Origin: a virus
IMG/VR virus record: IMGVR_UViG_3300030085_002620
Location: 1-39,157 of that record
DNA: 39,157 nt
Reading direction: 5' to 3' (one strand)
Below are positions 24,303 through 31,072 of the stretch, one piece after another. Numbering within the stretch: position 1 is the first letter of the stretch; every line of letters starts with the position of its first letter. Below the pieces are notes generated by a model. The model was not told where the DNA came from and ran no database searches. It saw only the letters and a list, made by a program, of their open reading frames with translations. The position numbers and the translations under genes are program-made.

Positions 24303-24702
24303 AGTGTTTGTAAATGGTACATTTGATCTATTACACAAGGGTCACCTAGAACTTTTAAATTTTGCAAAGTCTCTAGGTGATAGACTTTATGTTGGTATTG
24401 ATACTGATAGGAGAGTATCAGAGAAGAAAGGTCCGTCAAGACCAATATATAATCAAGAAGAGAGAAAGTTCTTCTTAGAAAATTTAAAGGCAGTAGATAA
24501 GGTAAGCCTATTTGATTCTGATTTAGAATTAGAGGTATTGATTAATTTCATACAACCAGATATAATGGTTGTTGGATCTGACTGGGAAGGTAAGTCAGTC
24601 ATTGGATCAATGTATGCTGCTAAGTTAGTATTCTTTAGTAGAATTAGTGATTATGCAACCACAAAAACAATTCAACGTATTATTGATCGGAGAGACTTGT
24701 GA
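24289..24702 (+). CDS. Heptose-1-phosphate nucleotidyltransferase-like protein (HldE C-domain type), 137 aa
   Basis: Transfers a nucleotide (AMP in the HldE case) to D-glycero-beta-D-manno-heptose 1-phosphate, giving an NDP-heptose. The NGTFDLLHKGHL segment (9-20) holds the HxGH site of cytidylyltransferase-like enzymes, and DTDRRVSEKKGPSRPI and MVVGSDWEGKSVIGS follow as in the RfaE domain II family. The length matches a free-standing domain. It overlaps the halogenase by 14 bases and the kinase by 50. The same fold includes glycerol-3-phosphate cytidylyltransferases; the partner kinase next door favours heptose. Confidence 0.8.
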   Translation: MAQTKVFVNGTFDLLHKGHLELLNFAKSLGDRLYVGIDTDRRVSEKKGPSRPIYNQEERKFFLENLKAVDKVSLFDSDLELEVLINFIQPDIMVVGSDWEGKSVIGSMYAAKLVFFSRISDYATTKTIQRIIDRRDL

Positions 24703-25420
24703 TGATGAGTATGTCTACGGAGACGTAGAGCGTATTAGTCCAGAAGCTCCTGTACCTGTTCTTAAATATGATAGAACTGAGACTCATAAGGGTATGTCTG
24801 CTAATGTTAAGGCAAACCTAGAGTCTTTTGGTGTATTTGTAAATCATATTACAAATAAGAAATCAATTGTAAAGCGTAGGATAGTTGATCGTGGTAGTAA
24901 TCAACAACTAATTCGTATTGATGAAGAGAATGAGATAGATTCTCTCAAACCATCAGAAGTAAAGTCTGCATTCATTCACATGCAGTATGATGCTGTGGTT
25001 ATATCTGATTATGATAAAGGATATCTAACTAAAAATGATCTAGAAGTATTCTGTCAGAACTTTCCAGGACCAGTTTTTATTGATACTAAGAAGACTGAAC
25101 TGTTTAGTTATCCAAATGTATTCTTTAAAATCAATCAAAGAGAATTTGATAACTTAGTGGTAAAACCAAACACTGAGAACTTGATTGTTACTGTTGGTGG
25201 TAATGGTACGGTATATCAGGGTAATATATATCCTGCCGAGAAGGTGAATGTATTCGATGTTGTGGGTGCAGGAGATACCTTTTTAGCAGCATTGACTTAT
25301 GCGTATTTAATGCATAATGATATTGCAGCAGCAATAACGATGGCAAATAAAGCATCTGCTATTGCAGTTCAACATTATGGTTGTTATGTTCTCAGTAATG
25401 AAGAGGCACATGGTTTATGA
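24653..25420 (+). CDS. PfkB-family heptose-7-phosphate kinase-like protein (HldE N-domain type), 255 aa
   Basis: Phosphorylates heptose 7-phosphate at C1 in ADP-heptose synthesis. The signature YGDVERISPEAPVPVL (23-38) is specific to RfaE/HldE kinases, NQQLIRIDEE (83-92) follows, and DVVGAGDTFLAA (near 205) supplies the catalytic Asp. Normal HldE kinase domains are about 320 residues. This one lacks roughly 50-60 residues between the ANVKANLESFG helix and KRRIVDR, and the GGAANVA motif reads KGMSANVK. The ATG at 24653 was chosen over GTG 24647; no Shine-Dalgarno is obvious, so translation probably couples to the upstream gene. Function likely, activity not certain. Confidence 0.75.
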   Translation: MQPQKQFNVLLIGETCDDEYVYGDVERISPEAPVPVLKYDRTETHKGMSANVKANLESFGVFVNHITNKKSIVKRRIVDRGSNQQLIRIDEENEIDSLKPSEVKSAFIHMQYDAVVISDYDKGYLTKNDLEVFCQNFPGPVFIDTKKTELFSYPNVFFKINQREFDNLVVKPNTENLIVTVGGNGTVYQGNIYPAEKVNVFDVVGAGDTFLAALTYAYLMHNDIAAAITMANKASAIAVQHYGCYVLSNEEAHGL

Positions 25421-26427
25421 ATAAGACTATAGCATTTAATATTACTCATGATGCTTCTGCGTGTAAATGTTCGGGTGGCGATATTGAAGTATTTTTAGAA
25501 GAGGAACGATTAAGTAGAATAAAAAATGATGAGTATCCTGTAAAGACTTTTTTAAAACTAATTGAACCTGGGTGTTCCTTGGGTTTTACTGGTCTGGATT
25601 ACAATGATGAGATTAATGTTAGTAAAAAAGTAAATGAACTAACACCAATCATCTCAAAGAAATTTGGCGTTCATCCTGATGAAATAGTAACTGTCACACA
25701 ACATCATGCTTTACACGCTTTATGTGGTTTTTATAATTCTGGGTTTGAAGATGCATGTGTTGTTGTAGTTGATGGAATGGGTAATCATATTGATTATGAT
25801 TATCATGAAGCAGAGAGTATATTTAATGTGAAGTATCCAAGTGATGCTACTTTGTTAGCAAGAAATGTTTGTGCTAGGAGTGACTCTAATAATATTCAAC
25901 TTAGAGACATACATGGAGAGTGGCCAATAGGTATTGGCATGGTCTACGCTTCAATATCTTCTTATCTTGGGTTTGGATCTTTGGGGTGTGGTAAAGTTAT
26001 GGGACTTGCTCCATATGGAAGAGATGATGATAACATCAAACCCTTCGTTCTTAAGGATGGATCAATTAATTCTAGATTGTTCTACAGAACTTTTGGTGGA
26101 GCAAACTTTATTCCATATGATTATCTTCCAACTCATTGGAAATTTACAGAATGGGATGAGAAGATGCAAAGGATTGCAAACTTAGCGTATAGGTTGCAAA
26201 AAGATTTTGAATCATATATGATTAATCTGTTACAGCAAGCAGTAAGGATGTCTGGGTCAAAGAATCTTATTTTAACTGGTGGTTGTGCTTTGAACTGTGT
26301 TGCTAATTATGAATATTTAAATCATTTATCAAAGGATATAAATTTTTATGTAGAACCAGTAAGTAATGATGCTGGTACTGCTATTGGATTGGCAAAACTG
26401 ATGTATTATAAGGAGAATAACTCATGA
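25417..26427 (+). CDS. Carbamoyltransferase Kae1-like domain only, 336 aa
   Basis: Clear match to the N-terminal half of the 601-aa enzyme: THDASA, EEERLSR (28-34), HHALH with His96 and His100, VVVVDGMG with Asp119, GKVMGLAPYG, TGGCALNC and SNDAGTAIG (316-324). The YrdC-like C-terminal domain, which would make carbamoyl-AMP, is missing. The gene ends naturally with a GGAG before the next ATG and an ATGA overlap, with no domain remnant downstream, so this is not an obvious frameshift. Metal and transfer motifs are intact. It may work with one of the full-length carbamoyltransferases, use a different acyl-adenylate donor, or act on a sugar partner. Function unproven. Confidence 0.85.
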   Translation: MNKTIAFNITHDASACKCSGGDIEVFLEEERLSRIKNDEYPVKTFLKLIEPGCSLGFTGLDYNDEINVSKKVNELTPIISKKFGVHPDEIVTVTQHHALHALCGFYNSGFEDACVVVVDGMGNHIDYDYHEAESIFNVKYPSDATLLARNVCARSDSNNIQLRDIHGEWPIGIGMVYASISSYLGFGSLGCGKVMGLAPYGRDDDNIKPFVLKDGSINSRLFYRTFGGANFIPYDYLPTHWKFTEWDEKMQRIANLAYRLQKDFESYMINLLQQAVRMSGSKNLILTGGCALNCVANYEYLNHLSKDINFYVEPVSNDAGTAIGLAKLMYYKENNS

Positions 26428-26777
26428 GAGCATTGCTTCCTGGAATGAAGACTTATTGTATTGATATTGATGGTGTTATTGCTGCTAAGAATGGCACCTG
26501 TAAGACTTGTAAGTACGAAGCAAGCACTCCTATGAGGGAGAATATTGAGAAGATCAATAAGTTGTATGATGAGGGGCACTACATTAAATACTTCACTGCT
26601 AGAGGTATGGGAACCTATCATGATGATGCAACACAAGCTAATGCTCGTTGGAGGGAGCTAACAGAACTTCAACTAAGGATTTGGAATTGTAAGTATCATG
26701 AACTTATCATGGGTAAACCATCGGCGGACTACTACATAGATGATAAGGCGGTAAATTCTAATGACTTCTTCAATTAA
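26424..26777 (+). CDS. Small HAD-superfamily phosphatase (capsule-type), 117 aa
   Basis: HAD motif I is DIDG (Asp14 and Asp16), motif II the Thr of YFTARG near residue 57, and the Lys/Asp end is GKPSADYYIDDKAV (about 97-110). That YIDDKA ending is typical of small phosphatases in capsule and LPS loci. It could be the phosphatase of the heptose route (acting on heptose 1,7-bisphosphate), although the Cys-rich loop of true GmhB is absent; the CKTCKY pair at about 26-31 is the only nearby Cys pair. ATGA overlap upstream, 17-base overlap downstream. Substrate is inference from location. Confidence 0.7.
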   Translation: MRALLPGMKTYCIDIDGVIAAKNGTCKTCKYEASTPMRENIEKINKLYDEGHYIKYFTARGMGTYHDDATQANARWRELTELQLRIWNCKYHELIMGKPSADYYIDDKAVNSNDFFN

Positions 26778-27114
26778 ATATGTCCCCAAGGGTTGGGGAT
26801 ATGAGAAGTGGATCGTTAATAATGAAATGTATTGTGGTAAGCTCTTGTTCCTTGAGAAAGGTAAGAGATGTTCATGGCATTACCACAAGATAAAAGATGA
26901 GACCTTCTACTTGCAGAGTGGTCTCATCTCTTTGTACTATGGATATGAGGATGATTTATCAACTGCAGATTTGATTGTTCTCACTCCTGGAGAAAGATTC
27001 CACGTTCCTGTTGGGATGAGACATCAAATGGTTGCACTGAACGATACTGAACTGTTTGAATTCTCAACCCAACACTTTGATTCTGATAGTTATAGAGTTA
27101 TAAAAGGTGATTGA
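26761..27114 (+). CDS. Cupin-fold protein, possibly a sugar isomerase or epimerase, 117 aa
   Basis: Single-domain cupin. Motif 1 is SWHYHKIKDETFYL (two His, then Glu) and motif 2 is PGERFHVPVGMRHQM (Pro-Gly then His), the usual metal set. An N-terminal KGWGYEKWIV is like the KPWG.E start of mannose-6-phosphate isomerase or guanylyltransferase-linked cupins. Binding of a sugar phosphate is plausible because it lies between a HAD phosphatase and other sugar enzymes. A missing heptose-path isomerase would be attractive, but GmhA has a different fold, so this must stay open. Confidence 0.65.
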   Translation: MTSSIKYVPKGWGYEKWIVNNEMYCGKLLFLEKGKRCSWHYHKIKDETFYLQSGLISLYYGYEDDLSTADLIVLTPGERFHVPVGMRHQMVALNDTELFEFSTQHFDSDSYRVIKGD

Positions 27115-27694
27115 ACGTATTGATGAATTGGTTATTGAGTTTCCTAATCTGATACCAGATGAATGGTGTGAAGTAATGATTGAGTGGTTTGATAAGAATC
27201 CTCAACTTCAATCTGGTGGAGGGGTGGTCAATAATAAAAACGAGCAAAGAGTTATAGAAGACTTTAAAGTAGCAACTCAATCTGTTGTTCCGTTCGGAAC
27301 ACCTATGTTTGAACTTATGTCAAAGGTATGGCATAAATCATATGATAGTTACTTAGATTTGGTTGAACGTGCTCCCATTGAAGATATTTACTTTAGAGAT
27401 TATTCTATAAGAGTTTATGATAAGGGTGTTGGTTTTTTTAAACCACATGTAGATCAACAAGCTGGAGGAACTGTTACCAGATTATTTGCAATTATTTTAT
27501 ATCTCAACAACGTAAAAGAGGGTGGAGAAACTGAATTTGCCACCCTCAATAAAAAAGTAAAACCAGAGAAGGGAAAGGTGTTAATGTTTCCATGTAATTT
27601 TTTGTACCCACACCATGCGAATGTGCCCGTCTCAGATTCAAAATATATTGCTACTGCATTTGTAAACTTCAAAGCATCAGATAATCTTCAATAG
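27107..27694 (+). CDS. 2OG-Fe(II) oxygenase, prolyl-4-hydroxylase alpha-like, 195 aa
   Basis: A clean member of the P4H-like family. FKPHVDQQAGG has the HxD (near residue 107), followed by FAIILYLNNVKEGGETEF, then PEKGKVLMFPCNFLYPHHANVP with the distal His, then a final strand. A GTG at 27107 is the best start, since no ATG fits before DEWCEVM and the upstream gene ends within 8 bases. It ends 26 bases inside the opposing epimerase gene. Cyanophages often carry such oxygenases near fibre genes; targets have not been settled. Confidence 0.8.
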   Translation: MIERIDELVIEFPNLIPDEWCEVMIEWFDKNPQLQSGGGVVNNKNEQRVIEDFKVATQSVVPFGTPMFELMSKVWHKSYDSYLDLVERAPIEDIYFRDYSIRVYDKGVGFFKPHVDQQAGGTVTRLFAIILYLNNVKEGGETEFATLNKKVKPEKGKVLMFPCNFLYPHHANVPVSDSKYIATAFVNFKASDNLQ

Positions 27695-28469
27695 TTTTAA
27701 ATTTAAAATTACCAACCCACTTCATGTCAGCACAGGTGTAGGTTTGGTATTTACCTTTTAAGTGATCTGGGAAGGGGATGGTATTGATTTTACCACCCTC
27801 TTTTTTTGCAACCAATTCGGCAACATGCTGGAATGATACTGGAGAACCAGTACCAATATCATAGATACCACTACCTGCAGTGTTGTTCATGACAATACTC
27901 ACGACATCATCAACACATACAAAATCTCTGAGGAACTTATTGGATCCCTTAAACAGATTGAGTTCACCAGTCTCTCTAATCTCTTTTGTAAATTTACTCA
28001 CAGGACTTGCCTGATTACCTTTATGGTCTTCTCCATCTCCATAGACGTTGAAGTATCTAAACCCCTGAACAAGAGAGAACTTATCAATATTATCTAAGAC
28101 AGTGTAATCTACCTGCAACTTTGAGATTGCATATTGGTTCAGTGGATTATATGTTTTTGCTTTTTGATGAATGCTTTGATTACCATATACAGATGCGGAC
28201 GATGCATACTTAATTGGAATCTGATATTCTATTGCTTTATTAAGTAGGGCACATGAGAATGCCACGTTATAGTGCCACAACTTCTGCAGATCCTTCTCTG
28301 TTGTAGAAGAGATGGCACCTTGATGTAGGATTAGATTGACTCTATCCCACCCATCAAAGTCGGTAAAAAGTCTCCAAGCATCTTCTTGGTCCACAAGAAT
28401 TACTTCATCGTCAAGTCTCTCTGCAAAGCACTTGCCAATGAATCCTTTGGCACCAGTTAGAATTATCAT
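27669..28469 (-). CDS. hldD: ADP-L-glycero-D-manno-heptose-6-epimerase-like SDR, 266 aa
   Basis: Inverts C6 of ADP-D-glycero-D-manno-heptose to the L-glycero form. The NADP-binding GAKGFIGK (6-13) is N-terminal. YASSASVYG (88-96) and Tyr113-x3-Lys117 of YAISK form the SDR catalytic site, FRYFNVYG follows, then the HldD-specific EDHKGNQASPVSKF, FLRDFVCVDDV, and IPFPDHLKGKYQTYTCADM. E. coli HldD is about 310 residues; this is shorter by some 40, mostly in loops. It is one of only two minus-strand genes, with a sigma70-like promoter at 28485-28513 on its own strand. A plus-strand terminator lies inside its 3' part. Confidence 0.9.
   Translation of the reverse strand: MIILTGAKGFIGKCFAERLDDEVILVDQEDAWRLFTDFDGWDRVNLILHQGAISSTTEKDLQKLWHYNVAFSCALLNKAIEYQIPIKYASSASVYGNQSIHQKAKTYNPLNQYAISKLQVDYTVLDNIDKFSLVQGFRYFNVYGDGEDHKGNQASPVSKFTKEIRETGELNLFKGSNKFLRDFVCVDDVVSIVMNNTAGSGIYDIGTGSPVSFQHVAELVAKKEGGKINTIPFPDHLKGKYQTYTCADMKWVGNFKFKTIEDYLML
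27774..27807 (+). terminator. Plus-strand intrinsic terminator inside the opposing epimerase gene
   Basis: Left arm GGGG, a bulged A, and TGGTA pair with TACCA and CCC(T) (27774-27783 with 27791-27799), followed by C and seven T at 27801-27807. It lies 80 bases past the stop of the plus-strand oxygenase and is read as KKEGGK codons by the minus-strand gene. Confidence 0.6.
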
Positions 28470-28484
28470 ATCTTTTTGTCCAAT

Positions 28485-28513
28485 ATTATATCAAATAAAT
28501 AATATTACTGCAA
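28485..28513 (-). promoter_or_regulatory. Sigma70-like promoter for the minus-strand epimerase
   Basis: On the minus strand, TTGCAG and TATAAT are 17 bases apart; the -10 lies about 15 bases before the start codon of the epimerase. The predicted leader is only about 9 bases with no clear ribosome site, so either the start or the promoter may need adjusting. Confidence 0.45.
28494..28501 (+). promoter_or_regulatory. Late promoter motif AATAAATA
   Basis: NATAAATA match 32 bases before the ATG at 28534. It sits in the 17-base spacer of the minus-strand sigma70-like promoter, so the two are physically overlapping. Confidence 0.55.
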
Positions 28514-28533
28514 CAATTTTCAGGATATATCCG

Positions 28534-30120
28534 ATGGCTTTTGGATCTCTAGCAACTATCAAGCCAACTGCACTGAATACGAACGAGGTTCTTTATACCG
28601 CACCCGCTGGTCAGTTGGTAGAAGGAAAGGTATATATCACTAATCGTAGTGCATCCGAAATTAAAATTCGGGTTGGTCTCTCTACAGGAACTGCGTCAGA
28701 TTTTGACACTTCAAAAGGTTACCTAGTATTTAATAGAGTAATTCCAAGAGGAGAATACTACGAGACTGATAGTATTTACTTTGGTGATGGTGAGAGTGTT
28801 GTTGTACGTGCTAATCATACTGATGTAACATTCACACTGCTTGCAGCAGAGACTGAGAATAGAGAAGAAGGTGGATTCCTTGCTCAGGGTGTGTCAGAAT
28901 CTGACAAGAGCAGCACCTTACTCTTCACGATTCCTACAAATTATAAACAGCTCAGAGGTAATCTGTTTGTTTGTAATAGAGGATCCTTTGATACTAAAGT
29001 AAGAGTTGGTCTTGGGTCAACAGCAACAGATTATCTTGAGTACAATTATACTGTTCCTAGAGATACAACTCACGTTAGAACAGACATTAGAGCTGCTGGC
29101 GGGGACGTTCTTTACATTAGAAGTGATAGTTCCGATCAGAATCTTGTTAACTTTGTTCTCTCTGGATATTATGAGAACTTTACTACATTCTCTGGAGATA
29201 TCGGTGTTGCAGGCACGATGCAATCTCAGAATGCTTATGTAAAATCTGCAGTATCTATTGGTATTACTGACGCTGCAGGTAAAGCACTGAAGGTAATTGG
29301 TGATACTGAATTAACTCATGTTAGTGTCACAGATGACCTTGTAGTTCAGGGTAATACTAACGTTGCTGGTGTTTCTACCTTTGTTGGTACAGTAACCTTC
29401 CAAGGCGGTACAGTTAACACTGGCGTTGGTACTGAGAACGCAGTTGTTCTTGATGCTAATGTTAACTCTAACGTTACCCCTGGTACAACTAATACATTTG
29501 ACTTAGGTCAAGATTCTAAGAAGTGGAGATATGTTTATTGCGCGGATACGATTATTGCTAATAACATTGATACCAGTAATGGTACTAGTGGTATTGCAAC
29601 TCTTGGTCGTGTGGGCGCTGGAGCCACTCAAACTCAGGTTGTAATTGGTGCTGCAACTACCGCACTCCTGGCGGGTGGTAACGTTGCGGCAAATGGAGAT
29701 CTGATTGTCAAGGGTCAGATCGGTGTTGGTACAGTTACAACTCCCCAACTTAGAGGTAATACCAGTACAGGTAACCTTGAAGTATGGAACGCTTCACTCA
29801 CTAGATGGATTCCTATTCAAGGTGTAGATACTACATATAGAAGTCTAACTAATAACACCACAATTGATGCTTGGACAACTGTTTGGGCAGATACTTCTGG
29901 TGGTACATGGACTCTTACCTTACCAGCGTCTCCACAACAGGGAGATAAAGTTAGAATTATTGATGTCAGAAAGACTTTTGATACCAATAACTTGACAATC
30001 GGAAGAAATAATAGTAATATTATGGGCGATGCTGCAGACATGACTGTTAATACAGAGGGAGCATCTTTTGAATTAATATATTCTGACTCAACTCAAGGTT
30101 GGGTAATCTTCACCGTTTAA
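28534..30120 (+). CDS. Fibre-like virion protein with two Ig-like repeats and shared C-terminal module, 528 aa
   Basis: ATG 28534 follows a late motif; the longer in-frame extension upstream runs through the opposing epimerase. Two similar N-terminal beta repeats are visible: LYTAPAGQLVEGKVYITNR with KIRVGL, then LFTIPTNYKQLRGNLFVCNR with KVRVGL. The middle has GVSTFVGTVTFQGG and a TFDLGQDSKKWRYVY motif of phage fibre proteins. The last 105 residues (VRIIDVRKTFDTNNLTIGRN and NIMGDAADMTVNTEG) match the end of the 1279-aa fibre. It lies 11 kb away from that block, with the cassette between. Likely a second host-contact protein. Confidence 0.7.
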   Translation: MAFGSLATIKPTALNTNEVLYTAPAGQLVEGKVYITNRSASEIKIRVGLSTGTASDFDTSKGYLVFNRVIPRGEYYETDSIYFGDGESVVVRANHTDVTFTLLAAETENREEGGFLAQGVSESDKSSTLLFTIPTNYKQLRGNLFVCNRGSFDTKVRVGLGSTATDYLEYNYTVPRDTTHVRTDIRAAGGDVLYIRSDSSDQNLVNFVLSGYYENFTTFSGDIGVAGTMQSQNAYVKSAVSIGITDAAGKALKVIGDTELTHVSVTDDLVVQGNTNVAGVSTFVGTVTFQGGTVNTGVGTENAVVLDANVNSNVTPGTTNTFDLGQDSKKWRYVYCADTIIANNIDTSNGTSGIATLGRVGAGATQTQVVIGAATTALLAGGNVAANGDLIVKGQIGVGTVTTPQLRGNTSTGNLEVWNASLTRWIPIQGVDTTYRSLTNNTTIDAWTTVWADTSGGTWTLTLPASPQQGDKVRIIDVRKTFDTNNLTIGRNNSNIMGDAADMTVNTEGASFELIYSDSTQGWVIFTV

Positions 30121-30132
30121 TTTTTTACTGAT

Positions 30133-30396
30133 ATGGCTAGGTCACCTGAAAAATTTACTGTTTGGTCTAAGGATGATTGTCCTTATTGCCAGAAAATTGA
30201 ATATGTTATGGATGCTTTAAAGTGTAATTGGGAACTTAAAAAACTTGGAACCAATTTTACTCGCGAAGAGTTTACTGAAAAGTTTGGTAATGATGCAACA
30301 TTCCCTCGTGTCTACATCGGAGAAGAACTACTTGGAGGATGTGGTGATGCAATCTGGTGGATGAAGGAGCGAGACGGTTACTTCCCCGCTAGATAA
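30133..30396 (+). CDS. Glutaredoxin, 87 aa
   Basis: A dithiol redox protein. CPYC active site at residues 16-19, TFPRVYI with the cis-proline, and GGCGDAIWWM closing the glutathione-binding side. The length is normal. T4-like phages use glutaredoxin or thioredoxin to reduce ribonucleotide reductase. Here its neighbours are a fibre gene 12 bases upstream and a bilin reductase on the other strand whose stop codon directly abuts its own. A role in handling cysteine-rich particle proteins is conceivable but unsupported. Confidence 0.9.
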   Translation: MARSPEKFTVWSKDDCPYCQKIEYVMDALKCNWELKKLGTNFTREEFTEKFGNDATFPRVYIGEELLGGCGDAIWWMKERDGYFPAR

Positions 30397-31044
30397 TCAT
30401 TGAGCGAGATCGAATAAAAAACCATCAATATATTCTCTAGCAAACTGCTTTGTATAGTATGATTTTATGATTCCATATGCGGGATCTGTATATGAGAGAT
30501 GATGGTCATAACCTTTTTGAAAGATGTGAGCGGGAGACCGCTCACATTTTTTTGTGCATTCTTGATATCTTCTAAGATACAGATCTAACTTATTAATGTA
30601 CTCGTCATAAAAATCTTGACGATCAGTTTTGATCCAGAGTTTTTTGGAGAAGTATGTATCTAGATCATAGATCTTTGACTTATCTTTTACTCTATCCTCT
30701 TGATCTCCAAGATACTTTTGAATATATTTGTCTGAATATTCTTTGCTTCCTTCTAGTGGATGGAAGTCTATGGTCCCAAAATATTTTACGTTACCACATT
30801 TTACATACTCTGTTCCAAAGACAGGAGCGTCGTATTGGAAGTCTGGATATATAACAAGAGATTCTGCAACGAACTTACCACGAATATGAAGTTCGCAAAG
30901 TCTTATTCTGCGTAGAGTCTCCGTCCTCCAGACATAAGATTTTATACAGGAGTTCTTGTCTTCTATAACAGGACTCAACCATTTAGGGAGAGCAACTGGA
31001 GTTAGGTTCTGATATAATTCAAATAACTTATTCCTAACTTCCAT
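30397..31044 (-). CDS. Ferredoxin-dependent bilin reductase (PebS/PebA/PcyX-like), 215 aa
   Basis: Reduces biliverdin or dihydrobiliverdin with electrons from ferredoxin toward phycobilin pigments. The family landmarks are YPDFQYDAPVFGTEYV (66-81), a TIDFHPL strand, and the C-terminal DPAYGIIKSYYTKQFAREYIDGFLF (from Asp187). The Asp187 position corresponds to Asp206 of phage PebS. The other catalytic Asp (Asp105 in PebS, in FGMD) is replaced by Glu79 (FGTE), if my alignment is right. A late-type octamer on the minus strand lies 21 bases before the start. Phage pebS and pcyA genes are known in cyanophages; which product this copy makes cannot be read here. Confidence 0.8.
   Translation of the reverse strand: MEVRNKLFELYQNLTPVALPKWLSPVIEDKNSCIKSYVWRTETLRRIRLCELHIRGKFVAESLVIYPDFQYDAPVFGTEYVKCGNVKYFGTIDFHPLEGSKEYSDKYIQKYLGDQEDRVKDKSKIYDLDTYFSKKLWIKTDRQDFYDEYINKLDLYLRRYQECTKKCERSPAHIFQKGYDHHLSYTDPAYGIIKSYYTKQFAREYIDGFLFDLAQ
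30525..30553 (+). terminator. Plus-strand intrinsic terminator inside the opposing bilin reductase gene
   Basis: Perfect 9-bp stem TGTGAGCGG/CCGCTCACA (30525-30533 with 30538-30546), GAGA tetraloop, then seven T (30547-30553). It lies 129 bases past the glutaredoxin stop and is read as CERSPAHIF by the minus-strand gene. It should stop plus-strand transcription from the fibre/glutaredoxin unit. Confidence 0.9.
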
Positions 31045-31064
31045 TACAAAGATTCAATAATAGA

Positions 31065-31072
31065 TATTTATT
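31065..31072 (-). promoter_or_regulatory. Minus-strand late promoter motif AATAAATA
   Basis: The plus strand reads TATTTATT at 31065-31072, giving AATAAATA on the minus strand, 21 bases upstream of the bilin reductase start at 31044. This matches the spacing of plus-strand late motifs. It is an AT-rich gap, so chance cannot be excluded. Confidence 0.45.

Noticed and set aside
28336-28533. N-terminal extension of the 528-aa fibre protein back to 28336
   Set aside because: The extension lies over the start of the minus-strand epimerase, has unlikely composition, and the ATG at 28534 has correctly spaced late promoter.
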